DNA of 64,000 bases from Sphaerulina vaccinii (taxonomy: Eukaryota; Ascomycota; Dothideomycetes; Mycosphaerellales; Mycosphaerellaceae): contig JAKUDP010000006.1 of NCBI GenBank assembly GCA_022570795.1, positions 1,736,001 to 1,800,000 of the forward strand. The letters are read 5' to 3'. The first letter of the stretch is position 1; each line of letters opens with the position of its first letter. A program made the position numbers and the translations under genes. Shown here in pieces: positions 1 to 10,550 of this stretch. Under the pieces are notes generated by a model. The model made no database searches. It saw nothing but the letters and a program-made list of their open reading frames with translations, and was not told the DNA's origin.

Positions 1-273
1 CAGCTTCGTACCATGCTTCGCGAAGTACGAGAAGAGAAGGAAAGGGCCATCACTGCTCGTGTCGCTGCTGACCACGACCGTGATGAGGCTGTTTCGAGAT
101 ACGAGGCTAAGTGTAGAGATCTGGAGCAGATGGAAGAGTATTACTCGCACCACTTTGCAAGCCATGGGAGTGTTAGGTCGGGTGGAAGGACTGTGAAGAG
201 ATTTTACTCTCATACCTCGAGCAATACTGTTAGTGGTGAGGCTGATGAGTCGGAGACTGTTTGCAGTTCTTGA
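1..273 (+). CDS. 3' end of a coiled-coil protein gene (5' part outside window)
   Basis: The reading frame is open from the first base and stops with TGA at 271-273, so this is the C-terminal ~90 residues of a gene that starts upstream. The visible part is rich in Glu, Arg, Lys and Asp with heptad-like spacing (LREVREEKERA, then YEAKCRDLEQMEEYY), as in a coiled coil, followed by a Ser/Thr/Gly-rich acidic tail. The Met at codon 5 is internal to the open frame and need not be a start. No family can be named from this fragment. Confidence 0.6.
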   Translation, partial: QLRTMLREVREEKERAITARVAADHDRDEAVSRYEAKCRDLEQMEEYYSHHFASHGSVRSGGRTVKRFYSHTSSNTVSGEADESETVCSS

Positions 274-756
274 GGGTAAGACGTTTCTGTTTTTGATGTT
301 ACGATAGGTGTACGGCGATATGGTCGTTTACAAGTCTCTATGCTATAGTTCTTATGTATCGTCATGATGTGTGACCTTTCAATAAAATCTCTCTGCCCTA
401 GCGTTAGCTATGCTACTATAGGCGAGCTCGACCTGCTCGCAGGATCCAATACAACGACGGAGAAGTTGCATTGCGAGACTGGTTTCTGCCCTGATCTAGC
501 CTAACCAAGATTGTAATAGTGACCATATTCATCTCAAGTTGAAACGTAATACACAAGATATACTCCACGATGGTAAGTGTCTCATTTCTTGACAGATCGT
601 TCATCCATTTAAATCGTATAGACTCTTGATGTACTCCATATGCTATCGTGTTATCCCATGGTACATTTACGCCCATCCCAACGCCCGTTGATCCTCGCTT
701 ATATCGTACAGCTCTCATATCATCATATCACGTCATTTCATGTAGCATCGTTATAT
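274..756. other. intergenic stretch, no gene seen
   Basis: This lies between the convergent ends of the flanking genes and should hold both 3' UTRs. An AATAAA-like signal (caataaaatc) is at 380-389. A 100-codon minus-strand frame at 416-718 has an ATG but no recognisable composition or motif. Confidence 0.4.
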
Positions 757-1042
757 TTACTTCTCATCGCGGCCTCGGAATGTGCTGAAAGCAGATAGTT
801 CAGTTCAAGTCCCCTCTCCATAATTGGCTAACGAAGCTGAAGGGATCATCGTACCTGTTCCAAAGACTCGCAACGAACCCTGACTTAGGCTGCATGTCCT
901 GCAAGCTTTCACGGCGTGCTTGCGCGGCAGAGCCATCCTTTCTCTTGTAGTGTTCAATACCCGAGAACATGGAACCACGTCTACCAGTGCGGTCGCCGAA
1001 GTTGGTAGCACCGCTCTTGTGGACTTGGTTTGGAGAAGACAT
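757..1042 (-). CDS. small conserved fungal protein (71 aa), conidiation-associated type
   Basis: Two-exon model: exon 1 is 1042-855, the intron 854-785 (70 nt, GTACGA...TTTCAG) and exon 2 784-757, ending in TAA. Splicing replaces a weak read-through tail with a short basic end (WNSTFRGRDEK), which fits the GF..xLWN..F.RG ending of this small fungal family as I remember it. The N-terminal half has TGRRGSMFSG and the middle has AARR-like and DMQPKSGF motifs. Such hydrophilic 65-90 aa proteins are often annotated as conidiation or stress related in ascomycetes; function is not established here. A TATA-like stretch lies about 115 bp upstream of the ATG (around 1157-1168). The family call is from memory and moderate. 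Confidence 0.6.
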
Positions 1043-2044
1043 TGTATTGTTGGTGGTATTGTTGGTGGTGCTGGTGGTTGAAGTTTTGTTGACGATGTTG
1101 ATAGGGTAGTATGGATGGTCGAATGATTGCTTTCGTTGCGTGGGAGTAATGTTAGGCGTATATAAATCGCAGCTGTGGCTGGATCAGCAGTCTGAGCAGG
1201 GGGCCGAGACTGTTCGATGAGTGGATGATAGTCTGGACGATAGCAAGGTAACGTCGGACACGGACATCGTGGTAGGTCTTGTAACGCAAGGTGTCTGCTT
1301 CGTCACTGCTTAGGGATGGACCTCGACCTGCGATCGCAGTGCATAGTGCCCTTTGACGATCGATGGGCGTTGTGTAGAGCTTGTCATTGGTCGATCTGGG
1401 CAGGCTAGTTCACATGCGAGATCTGTTTGAGATCTGAGCTTGGTACGACGACATCATATGCAGCTGCGGGCTTATGTCGCGTCTCGAGTTATGCTTGCAG
1501 TCTGCTTCAGATCCCAGGGTTGGTAGGTTGTGGAGTTGGTGAAAGTTGGGGTTTGTGGAGGTCTAAGACGTCATGAATAGATGCTTGGATCAACGACGCA
1601 CATCGGCATCGATATGTGCCTATGTCTAGCACTTTCACATGTCAGCTATGAGATCTGCACTCATGATCATCTCATGACCAAGATAAATCTGTTACAGTCG
1701 CATGGCCATTTGCGTGCATGACAGATGCTGTTCGGACTGTTTTCTGCCGGCACTCAAATGCTTGTTTCTACGTCCCTCTCCCGACGTGATCGAGCTTATG
1801 GCCCCTTTCACAGCTTGTTAGAAGGGTCTTCAGTTTCCGCCAATGTGGTAGATTGCTGGCGAGTATGGGGTTTCGGCCTGTCCGAACCACGCAAACAATG
1901 GTTTGCCATTCGATATCGCCATCAGTCCAGAATATGTTGGAACTTGCTCATCCAAAGCTGTAGGGCGATTGGTATGAAGCGTTCGGGTCCATACAGTCAA
2001 GACCTGTGAATTTGCATCGCGGCACATTGCCTCCTGTGCTTTCA
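1043..2044. other. intergenic/promoter region
   Basis: This is about 1 kb upstream of the small minus-strand gene and downstream of the broken secreted-peptide candidate. Open frames here (for example 1725-2009 plus) have no recognisable content. Nothing else is supported. Confidence 0.35.
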
Positions 2045-2280
2045 TCATGCTCCAATGCCATCCAGGCAAGCTCCTATGACGATTAGTCAACACAGAGATC
2101 ACGATATCTGGCAGGCTGGCAACACCTACGTGTCTTCGGGTCCCTCCTTGTACAGGTCGGTGGTGTGCAGGCAGGTTCTCCAGCCTAACCGCATGGCTTG
2201 GCTGAAGCATCTGTACGTTGAGCCATAGCAGCGACAGCGCCAGAAAGTAGCGCGGTGAAGACAATTGTGAGGAGCTTCAT
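2045..2280 (-). pseudogene. small secreted peptide candidate with an in-frame TAG
   Basis: The ATG at 2280 opens a classical signal peptide (MKLLTIVFTALLSGAVAAMA). The frame meets TAG at 2187-2185, after about 30 codons. Beyond the stop the same frame continues with three cysteines to a good fungal intron at 2129-2074 (56 nt; GTAGGT donor, TGACTAAT branch, CATAG acceptor). A phase-1 exon then adds one more cysteine and ends in TGA at 2047-2045. Ignoring the TAG, the product would be about 59 residues with five cysteines, one of them just before the TAG. An alternative is a different splice pattern that skips the TAG: exon 2 read in another frame gives a longer tail ending near 1945. I see no donor that does this convincingly. 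Signal peptide is seen; effector role is inference. Confidence 0.4.
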
Positions 2281-3647
2281 GTTGGCGATGCTGGCTCTTG
2301 GATGCGGTCGTGTCGGACTTGTGTAGCTGTTTGACTGTTTATGGTATGATCGATGGTGAGTGGGCTTCATGTTTGAGATCCCTCTTATACATGATGAGCA
2401 GATACCACCAAGCTCTCCTCATCTTCTGCAGTGGTGCTGTTCAATCTCCGCAAGACACCAGCTAGAGAGGAGAGTAGAGCATCGTGAAGCTGCACTGACT
2501 GAAACTGGCCAATCTGGGCCATGATTTGATAGCCTTGTCGCACGTGAATACAGCCAGATTGAATGCCGAGAAATACTACCTTCACCGTGAATTGGGTCTT
2601 GAACGCTTAGTGGTAATTATAAGCGACGCATTCGTGCTTCGTGTGCTCCCAATGCAGATCCGGCACATTGTCGTCTGCCGCAGACTGGCTGAATTCTGGC
2701 AAACTGCCTAGCAAAGTGAATGCTTCCCGCTAAGCAGTAAACAAGCTTCAATTTGGGAGTCGTGAGCACCACGCAAGTCTTTGCAAGAGAGCACCAAGAG
2801 AATGCTGTGGTCGGAAAACTGTTGCCGACAGCAAATTGTGGTAGAGTCTTGGTGGAGGTAGCTAACACTGGCGGCTCACTCTCTGTGAAGACATCGTGCA
2901 TCATGGAACACGAATAGTGTCCAACGCTTCGCCGAAAACATCTTGGACATGTGTAGTCGAGGTTTGGCAAGAGGCAGGAGGTCTGAAGCAGAGCAGACGA
3001 GAATGGAAAGAGCCTTTTTAAGCGCGGCTGACTAAGCAGGATGGTATTCGTCCCTGCCTCGCCCCTGTTCTTCCCTGCTCTCCTTCTTTCCCCAATGCAT
3101 CCGCACTTCTCACCTTTACATTTCTGTCGTCAAAAGAACGACATGTCAGCTGACTTTCAATCGCAGTGTGTCTGCTCGTTAGCGCTCCCTTGATCAAGAC
3201 CATAACTCGTGGCTGGAGATCAATCCTTTCACGTTTCACGAGCCGCCGGATCTTTCTTGAGGACCAGTTCTACCTCTTCTGCTTCTCATAATCAACCACC
3301 TTTCCTTTCTCACTTCACAGCTGCTGACTAACATGGACATCTCATTCAGCAACAGCGGCACTCTGCACATTCCGGCTGAGGTTATAGACCTCATCGTCGC
3401 TCAACGTCAAGACCTCTGCGGAGACTTATCACGATGAGGGCAGTAGCGTTGGAGGGGGATAGTTGTTACTACCGATACGGAGGCCAACTTTTATAAATAA
3501 TTAGCATATACTCACCACTTGGAACAACACCCTATCAACGATTTAGACTAGTCTGCAGGCTCTTCGATCGCAGTGCCAGCAAATACAACTGCAATCTGCA
3601 GCGCTCGCCGTCGCCAATATTTGTAGCAACACCTAGGCTGTCCAGCG
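2281..3647. other. gene-poor stretch with weak open frames
   Basis: A short plus-strand ATG frame at 3333-3437 (34 codons) contains LHIPAEVIDLIVAQ, which resembles the start of an F-box but ends quickly; it may be a relic. A TATA-like TTTATAAATAA is at about 3489-3499, upstream of the next weak gene. The minus frames at 2617-2970 and 3018-3239 lack support. Confidence 0.35.
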
Positions 3648-4401
3648 ATGACCCCAACTCAGCAATCGAAGCGCCCACTGACCGGATATCGGGCTATCGT
3701 AGTTACACAATCTGGACGACAATGAACGTCCCGGCGGAAGTCAGAATCGAAGACAGCAAGACACCTCTAGGACTCAAGTTCAGCGATCCGATATCCGCAC
3801 ACAGAGAATCCCGCAGGACTCACGCTGGCAAACCATACAACAGGCTCTTTGCGACCTGCTGGGCTCGTCAACACAATGCACAGAACACTCTCCACATCGT
3901 CCAATGTGAGTGTTCACAGGCTTCCACACCCTACCAACGACTAATTGTGATGTAGAGTGGCACAGCAAAGCCGCTTTCCTCGAGTACACCCGGACGGATA
4001 CTGCCAAGTGCTTAACCGACTTTTTCACAGACATCGCTCCGGCTGTGTCGAGCGGTCGGTGGGTGTACTTCACTTCCACTATGTCTAAGGACGGGAAAGA
4101 CAAGTTTGAGCAGGATCTCGAGACTATTAATTTTCGGCTACGACTGGATGGAGATGCTGCAGGGCTCCGGAAAGGTGGTGGCAAGCAAGGCTATTACACG
4201 TCGTACCATCTCTTCTGGTTACCTGGCTTCCGCTCTCGTGGCGACCAGAAGTGTATTGCTGCGAGACTCTGGCTATCGTGGGAGCCGCACAAATGCAATG
4301 TGGCAGACCAGCAGTCGGCTATTTTGGCTTGTTTCGATGAAAGTCAATTGGCAGAATTGGGCTTCGTGGGCTCTGACACTTACCATTGCGACTTTTTTTG
4401 A
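3648..4401 (+). CDS. hypothetical protein, probable three-exon gene (210 aa)
   Basis: Proposed exons are 3648-3698, 3768-3905 and 3958-4401. Intron 2 has a strong donor (GTGAGT at 3906), an ACGACTAAT branch and a TGTAGAG acceptor. To keep the last exon in frame the AG at 3956-3957 must be used. Intron 1 (GTAGTT...CTCTAG) is weaker but joins the same phase. The last exon looks coding (even residue mix, WVYFTSTMSKDGKDKFEQD) and ends at 4401. No domain is recognised. The gene start and first intron are uncertain; the last exon is the most secure part. Confidence 0.45.
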
Positions 4402-4634
4402 GAGAGAAGGTACGAGGGCACGTTACTAAAAGCCACGACGAGCCAACGACCGGAAAGAGTGGTGGCCGCCATCGACCGAACTACCGACCTTGAATGAAGG
4501 AGGACGAAGGAGCTCTATATTGATAGCGATATCATTCGACAGAACGCGAGCATGGTATAGTAAACAGAGCATCAAATCCTTCACACCCCAAACTCCTTCC
4601 TTCAAACACCCATTCCTTTCCCACCCCACTCCGC

Positions 4635-5420
4635 TCAAGTCGTAATGCACAAACAAGTATCCCTCCACTCTGTTGGCATCTCCTCTTTAACCAACCTCTC
4701 AAACATAAATCTCCCAACATCTCCCCTCTGAATCGTATACCCCACAGCAGGTTTATCCTCTCTTCCAACTCTAACTTTCTCCAACCCGACTCCAGCCCCA
4801 TCCATGAGTAAACTCGCTTTAATCATAACATAACCACTAATCCCACAACCCTCAGATTTCATTTCAGAAGCAATGAGTTCTTGCAGTGCTTTTTTATCTG
4901 CATGTGGGTCTTGGAGAACGTAGTGGTAAAACCAAGTGAACCAGAATGGTACATCCCAGGGCATGCCGTCTGAAGGGATGCCTGTGGTGGACACGTTGAT
5001 GAATAACGGCTTGCTGCTCGAACCAGAGGCAGCGAGATCTCGTGTCACTTTCAAGATAGTCGCTCCAACATCCTGACAAATAGTCGGTTGATCCAACACG
5101 AAAGGTTTCGTGAACGACCATTGGAAAACTGGTGTTCCTCCTACACCATTCACAATCACATCCACCGTCTGCCCATTTGGTGAGATGGTCTCGCGGACTT
5201 TTTGGGGGTCTGTGGCGTTTCCTTGGATGATTGTGAGGTTTGCAGAGATGGTTTCTTGGGTTACGTTCTTTTCTTTGAGGGTGCGGATGAGCTTTTCGGA
5301 GTTGCGGACTAGAGCGTAGGATTTGTAGTTGGAGTTTAGAGCGTGGGCGAGACAATAGCCTGCACAGCCGCCTGTTGCGCCGAAGAAGGCGAGAGTCTTT
5401 GCTGGGGTTGTGCTGGTCAT
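4635..5420 (-). CDS. NAD(P)-binding Rossmann-fold protein (NmrA/atypical SDR type)
   Basis: Single exon, 261 aa, ATG at 5420. The N-terminus has the Rossmann nucleotide-binding loop AFFGATGGCAG at about residues 11-21 (GxxGxxG class), followed by an alternating beta-alpha pattern: YALVRNSEKL where the second strand ends in Arg, and LTIIQGNATDPQ, typical of atypical SDR/NmrA-like proteins that read out the adenine side. VDVIVNGVGG fits the strand-4 segment. No clear YxxxK catalytic pair is seen, so it may be a binding or regulatory protein rather than a dehydrogenase. Length is normal for the group. The substrate is unknown. It runs on the same strand as the RING gene to its right, about 650 bp away. 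Confidence 0.85.
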   Translation of the reverse strand: MTSTTPAKTLAFFGATGGCAGYCLAHALNSNYKSYALVRNSEKLIRTLKEKNVTQETISANLTIIQGNATDPQKVRETISPNGQTVDVIVNGVGGTPVFQWSFTKPFVLDQPTICQDVGATILKVTRDLAASGSSSKPLFINVSTTGIPSDGMPWDVPFWFTWFYHYVLQDPHADKKALQELIASEMKSEGCGISGYVMIKASLLMDGAGVGLEKVRVGREDKPAVGYTIQRGDVGRFMFERLVKEEMPTEWRDTCLCITT

Positions 5421-6071
5421 CGTGCTTGATGTGGATGATGGTATGCTTGTAGAAGTGGTATGGACGTGCTTAGTATCGCGATCAGTTGTGGAGTTCTTGT
5501 TCTTGTGTAACTCGGAGGAGGTGATGATGCTATGTCATGAAGTCAACGCGAGGATGCAGAGCGCATATGTACAACTCAGCACATGCACATCTCAGGATCA
5601 GTAAAGCTGAAGCCTGTGGCTTTGTCAGGCGCCGCACCAGTCTTCGTGCGAATGAGAAACTAGGAGGTTAGACGCCGCGAATCCTACGTGAGGCACAGTG
5701 ATGTTGATCGCGGACAAACACACAAGCCTATTTGTGAGGATTTGGGAGGATAATGTACCTGCATCCTGCTGCTCGCAACTCTCGCATACAGCTGTTGCAA
5801 CGTGAGTGGTTAGAGACGGAGGAACATGAAGAAGTTGATAGTCGGAGGTCGGTGCCAGAGCGCCAAGTGACGTGGAAGGATTCGGAGGATTTTTGACGAG
5901 GGGTCGAACGAGTTCGTCCGGATCGATTTGATTGGACAAGTTTGGGCGTATGCAAGTTTATGCAAGTTGTTGTGCACACTTTCGTGCGTACTATAGTATA
6001 CCAGCTGCTGTATATGGTAGCTGAGCACATCGTATAGGTTGTCTGTCTTCTATTCGTGACTGAAGTTCTAT
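5421..6071. other. intergenic region
   Basis: This holds the promoter of the Rossmann-fold gene on its left and the 3' UTR of the RING gene on its right. Overlapping minus-strand frames at 5625-6030 look like chance: several frames are open at once and none has a recognisable motif. Confidence 0.35.
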
Positions 6072-7298
6072 CTAATCAACAACATCCTCCTCTACCACCT
6101 CCCTCGCGGCCCCAGCATTACATCTGAAAGGACATTTCCCATCTTCAACGTTTGACCAACACCCCATATGGAAGAAATGCCAGCAGGTGAGATCAGCAAC
6201 TACTTCACCTGGCAAGAACTTCTCAAGACAGATCTGACACTCTGATTCCAGTACTCTAGCAGCAGCTTTAACGTACCACTCCGTCGCCCTTAAGCCCGGA
6301 ACTACAGCTCCTGGTGACTGCACAGGCGCAGTGATAGGTGCTGGTGGTAGAGCTAGCATGAGAGCTCCAGGAGTAGGAAGTGAAGTCGAGCTCGTCAACA
6401 GCCCAGGCGCAATTTCCTCAATCATATTCCGTAGATCTTCAGCGAGCTCATCAGAAGGAGCTGTACGGAGGTCGTTGATCATGCGTCCCAAAGCTTGGGC
6501 GCTCTCGATAACTTCGAGAGTGACCGTGCCGCCACTGAGCGAGACTGGCCTGATCTCGACTGGGGCTCCCGGGTTGGCGTCAAGTGCATCCAGGAAGGTG
6601 GTATATGTTGATCCGGCTCCTCCGAAGACTGGCGGAGCATTTTCTTCGAGTTGAAGGTTGATCAAGGCGGTATCTTGTGTGACAGGACGATAGCCTAGCT
6701 CGGTTCTTCTGGCGTTGATTCTGCCAATGTGCTCGTTTCTGGTTGCAGAGTCGTTGCTAGGTGGGTTGTCGTAGTCAAAGCCATCAACTAGGACCTCGTG
6801 ATCGCGGTAAAGTGTTGTGCCCATGCAGAAAGGACACAAGGTCATCATATCGAAGCCATAACGGCGCGCGGCTTCCGCTGTGTCTCGTAACACGACTCGG
6901 GTGGCGCTACTGACTGTGACTAAGCCATCGTGACAATACAGGAAAGGACAGGCTCCATTGAAGATCGTGTGGAAGAGGTCGTCGAAGGCGGGTCGTACCA
7001 GTATAATATCCTCGTCTGACAGCAGAGTGTCAATGTCAGCGATTGATCTTCCCTGCTGGTAATCGCGCCAGAAATGCGAAGGTCCTCGCATGAAATGGAG
7101 CCAGTCGTCTGCTTGGAGAGCGCCTGGGCTACGGATGTAGATGGTACGTCTCGTCATCATTCCGATAAAGCGGATCGAGTCGACGAGAAGGAGGCGAGCA
7201 AGCTCGTGCGGTGATGAGGTAGAGCCTTCTGGAGTGATGACGAGAACGAGGTCGCCGCCATGGACGTCTGCGAGCGCGGATAGTTGCTCCGGAGTCAT
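6072..7298 (-). CDS. RING-H2 finger protein, probable E3 ubiquitin ligase
   Basis: The C-terminal end has a complete RING-H2 signature: CQIC, then TCWHFFHMGCW, then CPFRC. All eight zinc ligands can be read in the order C-C-C-H-H-C-C-C. A typical RING of this form recruits an E2 enzyme and transfers ubiquitin. The ~350 residues before it have no recognised domain and no clear membrane segment; an Ala/Pro-rich linker precedes the RING. I chose the ATG at 7298 (408 aa, starting MTPEQLSALADV). An in-frame ATG at 7382 would add 28 residues but leave only 34 bp to the stop of the next gene, which lies on the same strand. The substrate is unknown. Confidence 0.8.
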   Translation of the reverse strand: MTPEQLSALADVHGGDLVLVITPEGSTSSPHELARLLLVDSIRFIGMMTRRTIYIRSPGALQADDWLHFMRGPSHFWRDYQQGRSIADIDTLLSDEDIILVRPAFDDLFHTIFNGACPFLYCHDGLVTVSSATRVVLRDTAEAARRYGFDMMTLCPFCMGTTLYRDHEVLVDGFDYDNPPSNDSATRNEHIGRINARRTELGYRPVTQDTALINLQLEENAPPVFGGAGSTYTTFLDALDANPGAPVEIRPVSLSGGTVTLEVIESAQALGRMINDLRTAPSDELAEDLRNMIEEIAPGLLTSSTSLPTPGALMLALPPAPITAPVQSPGAVVPGLRATEWYVKAAARVLESECQICLEKFLPGEVVADLTCWHFFHMGCWSNVEDGKCPFRCNAGAAREVVEEDVVD

Positions 7299-7416
7299 GA
7301 TTGAGTATACTGGGTAGCGGTGACCATAGCTGTGCAGAGTCGCAGGTCTTATTACCTGATGTCCGCTCAGTCGTGAATGCATCTCTCGAATGGCTGTTCA
7401 TTGTACGATGCTTCGT

Positions 7417-8457
7417 TTATGCCTCCTTCACCACAGCTTCGAGCAGTCTCTTCTGCGTGTCCATTGCCTTCTTTGCGAATGGTCCCAGCTCATACTTGTT
7501 CTCCCATTTGCCGTTCTTTCCTCCATCGAAAATCTCATACGAAAACCAGCCTCGGAAGCCAGTCTGCAGTACTGCTCTCGCGAAGTCCACAGTAGGCAGA
7601 TATCCTTCGAATGGCAGCGGCCTGAAGTCATGACTCCAGCGTCCTCGTGGTCTCAGGCCATCGATCACCTTCTTCTCAATAGGCTCGTCCATCTTATATG
7701 CGTCACTGATCTGTAGCAGATAGATCTTCTCCTTCGGCACCGTCTTGGCCAGCTGGTCACAGCTCTTCTTCCAGTCCGCGTGAACTTGCTCTGGCGTACG
7801 CCCGTCTTCCACAAGCCCGCTTCGTGTCGTTGGGTCTCCCCACTCTCCTCCGGCACTCTGAAATGTATCCAAGCATAGTCCAAAGTTGTCTCGGTCAACC
7901 TGTCGACAGATATCCCACACGTCGGCCCAGTCAGGCGCATGCGTACTCCAGCACCAGTTCTCGTACGCGACTCTCTGCCCTTTCTGCGCCAAGTGGTCCG
8001 CGAGATCTTGTAAGTCTTTGACGAACCTCTTTCTATCCTTCCCAATCTTCTCCTCAGGACTATCACTCGACCCCACCTGCAGCATATCGCAGTCCACAGC
8101 CTTCATGATCTTCGTCCAGCGTTCGACGCGCTCCCAGGCATCCTTATACTCTGCAGAATCGTGATCCCAGCCTTCGTAGTTCGCAAATGGTTGCATCATT
8201 AAGACCTTCAACTTCTGCTGGTCGAGGATATTCTTAAGAGCTTGCGCTGCTTGTTCAAGCTTGTCGAAAGAGTGGTCGTGGATGTCTTTCGTCTTGAAGT
8301 GCTCGTTGGCGAAGGATACAAGGTCCGGCATAGACAGTTCGATGGCTTGGAAGCCTGCATTGGAGATTGCTTCGAGTCGCTCCGGGAGGCTCTTCTCGGG
8401 GTTTGTGCCTATGCTGCAGGAAGCGTAGGCTGTTGGGATGCTGTCTAGTGAGTCCAT
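7417..8457 (-). CDS. sugar phosphate isomerase/epimerase family; 3-dehydroshikimate dehydratase-like
   Basis: Single exon of 346 aa; the first true ATG is at 8457. The protein has the xylose-isomerase-like TIM-barrel layout: ISNAGFQAIELSMPD, then YENWCW, LCLDTFQ, LLQISDAY and WFSYEIFDGG near the C-terminus. The Glu of YENW, the Asp of LDTF and the Glu of SYEI sit where metal-binding residues are expected. In fungi this family includes 3-dehydroshikimate dehydratase (quinate pathway, QA-4/QUTC type), which makes protocatechuate. The length fits. No other quinate-pathway gene is seen nearby, so the precise substrate stays open. Confidence 0.75.
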   Translation of the reverse strand: MDSLDSIPTAYASCSIGTNPEKSLPERLEAISNAGFQAIELSMPDLVSFANEHFKTKDIHDHSFDKLEQAAQALKNILDQQKLKVLMMQPFANYEGWDHDSAEYKDAWERVERWTKIMKAVDCDMLQVGSSDSPEEKIGKDRKRFVKDLQDLADHLAQKGQRVAYENWCWSTHAPDWADVWDICRQVDRDNFGLCLDTFQSAGGEWGDPTTRSGLVEDGRTPEQVHADWKKSCDQLAKTVPKEKIYLLQISDAYKMDEPIEKKVIDGLRPRGRWSHDFRPLPFEGYLPTVDFARAVLQTGFRGWFSYEIFDGGKNGKWENKYELGPFAKKAMDTQKRLLEAVVKEA

Positions 8458-8564
8458 CTTAATCAATCTGGCAGTGCTGATTCCGAAGAGATAGAAACGT
8501 ACAGTTCAATGATAGCAGAGAAACATACTTAGCTATAGTAGAGAGCTCTAGCTGTGATGTAAAC

Positions 8565-10046
8565 ATGAGGGCATTGGAGCTCGAAGGACATGACGTCGCC
8601 GTCACCTCAGATCTGTCGAGCCGTGTGGTCTTTTACAAGAACAGTTCACTTCAACCTCATGTGTTTGCCCTCGGAATGGCGAGGCGTCTCCTTTTCACAT
8701 ACATCCGTCGGTACCATCTACGGACCTGTATGGCAAACACCATCTGCGCGAGACAACGTGAAGAATCTAAGTATCCAGGAGCTGTTACGAATATCCGAGA
8801 GATAGGCCCAAGGATCTATGAGGTCGATTTCAGCAATGCCAATGAGTTATGGGTAGCCTATGCGGCAGCAATGGATCAAATTTGACGACTTCCGTACTTT
8901 CAGCGTTTATGGGTTGTCCAGGAGGTCCTTCTTGCCAAATCTGTTCGGCTTTACTCTGGCGAAGAAGTGCTTTTCGAAAGACACTTGAAGAGTTCAAAAT
9001 GGTACAATGAATGCGCCGATCTTTTCGTCAGCGGTCGCACCTCCCTCGAGTATCCTCGGTCGCGGCACTTATCGAACAATGTACAGCGATACTGGCGGAG
9101 GCAGTGCTTGCGGCCGCAGGACAAAATATGTGGACTTCTTGCACTGTCAGATCGAAGGGCGGAAATCAATGTTGACTACAACGCGCCATTGTTGTCAGTC
9201 CTTGAAAACTACGTCAGCATCTGTGCTCAAGCCGGAGAGGCTCCCAGCGCTCTGCTAAGCAGCACGTGGGACTTATTGGGAGCATTCCTCAGCGTAGCCG
9301 ACTCTCGAGAAGAAGTCGGACAGCACTTGCGTTCTAGGATATGGCAGTCGGAAGATAGTCCCCTGGCACTACCTAAGGCCTCCGCTGGCGCGGGCATTGC
9401 CATCGAGGTGTCCAGCAGTTCCGTGACTCATGTCAGTCGGGACTGGTTGAGGCAAGAATACCACAATTACGACAATATAGCCCTGACCCGCAATGAGTGC
9501 CCAGCACTCGACTCTATGACAGGCATGGAGATCTACGACACTCTTATACGTGACCATGACCTGCTATGCAGGAAGACTCTTACCAGCGTTGCGGTTTGGG
9601 CAACATCTGTCCCAGTATCAATCCCCCCTTGGGGAGAGCCAATCGGAGACGGTGCGACTTGGACAAAATCCGATACAGGAGCAAACGTATATCGGGGAGC
9701 GACTTTATACTCGAGAAAGTCAATTCAACATGGTGATATTCTTGTCCGGATCAGTGAATATGATAAGTTAGTCTCCTGGAGAGAAGGCTCCTGGAAAGAA
9801 GGATGCTACGCTGTGTGCCGTCCTCTAGAAGTCGGTGCATCTACGGCCAGCATAGTTTGCTGGGCAGCGCGCAGCGAAGACATATGGCCAGAATTACGAT
9901 GTTCTGTCAGTGGCTGCGGGAAATGTCCCCGGAGATCCGTAAGATTAAGCATACATGCGTCCGAGCTGCTGGCCTTAATGATGGCTGCTAAACGCGGGAT
10001 GTCTCCTTGCGATTTGCGGACTGCATCTAGTTTTGCATTCTGGTGA
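8565..10046 (+). pseudogene. HET-domain-like protein, C-terminal part only (probable fragment)
   Basis: The better part is 8904-10046, which opens with RLWVVQEVLLAK and continues to LRPQDKICGLLALSD and then INVDYNAPLLSVLENYV. These match the second half of fungal HET (heterokaryon incompatibility) domains: W-V-V-Q-E, DKI/VxGLL, VDY. The first-half hallmarks (ALSYxWG, WIDAxCINQ) are not seen upstream. An ATG frame at 8565-8852 can be joined through a 51-nt intron (8853-8903, GTAGCC...TTTCAG) to give 476 aa, but that exon has no HET features. HET proteins trigger cell death on non-self recognition in fungi. I read this as a truncated relic, or a gene whose 5' part I cannot model. Confidence 0.5.
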
Positions 10047-10452
10047 CTTCCGATCAATGCCGCTCCGCAGGATGTCGACAAAGCCCGCCCAGCTCGAGGC
10101 TATATGCTCAAGTCGCCACTGCTATCATGCCGGTCTCGCCGCCGCTCAAGAGATGAGCGTCCCTTCGTGACCATCCATTGGATATCTAAAGGGAAGGATG
10201 TGGTACTATGCGGTTCCGCTTTCGCTGGGCCAAATGTGTTGGCTGCCACCTTCGAGGAAGTCCCGCTACATCCATGGTACCGTTATATAACCTGTGTCGA
10301 GGTACGTAGGGTCCGATCTCGAAGTAAGCAGATGGAAAGATCAATGAGGAATGGCTGGAGACGAATGATACGTATAAAGGCGATGATTGGTGTAAAGTGG
10401 AGTTGGTAAGTGTGCAGTATCGATTGAACCTTGCGCTCGCCGGTGAGGTGAC

Positions 10453-10498
10453 GGCCTAGCAAGGACTTAGACTGTGTAACAATCCCGCATGATAAGTA
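10453..10498 (+). promoter_or_regulatory. upstream block shared by the three tandem paralogs (copy 1)
   Basis: The block reads GCCTAGCAAG, then CTGTGTAACAAT, then GATAAGTAT, about 55-100 bp before the ATG at 10551. The same order of words (GCCTAG, TGTGTAAYMA, GATAAGTAT) occurs before copies 2 and 3. GATAAG is a possible GATA-factor site. It could also just be duplicated DNA. Confidence 0.5.
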
Positions 10499-10550
10499 TC
10501 TCGGCAATATCGGCCTCATATCCTCGCCGTGTCAAATTCATCACAGCAAC

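Noticed and set aside
1725..2009. Plus-strand 94-codon frame
   Set aside because: No motif, and it overlaps the minus-strand signal-peptide gene and its downstream region.
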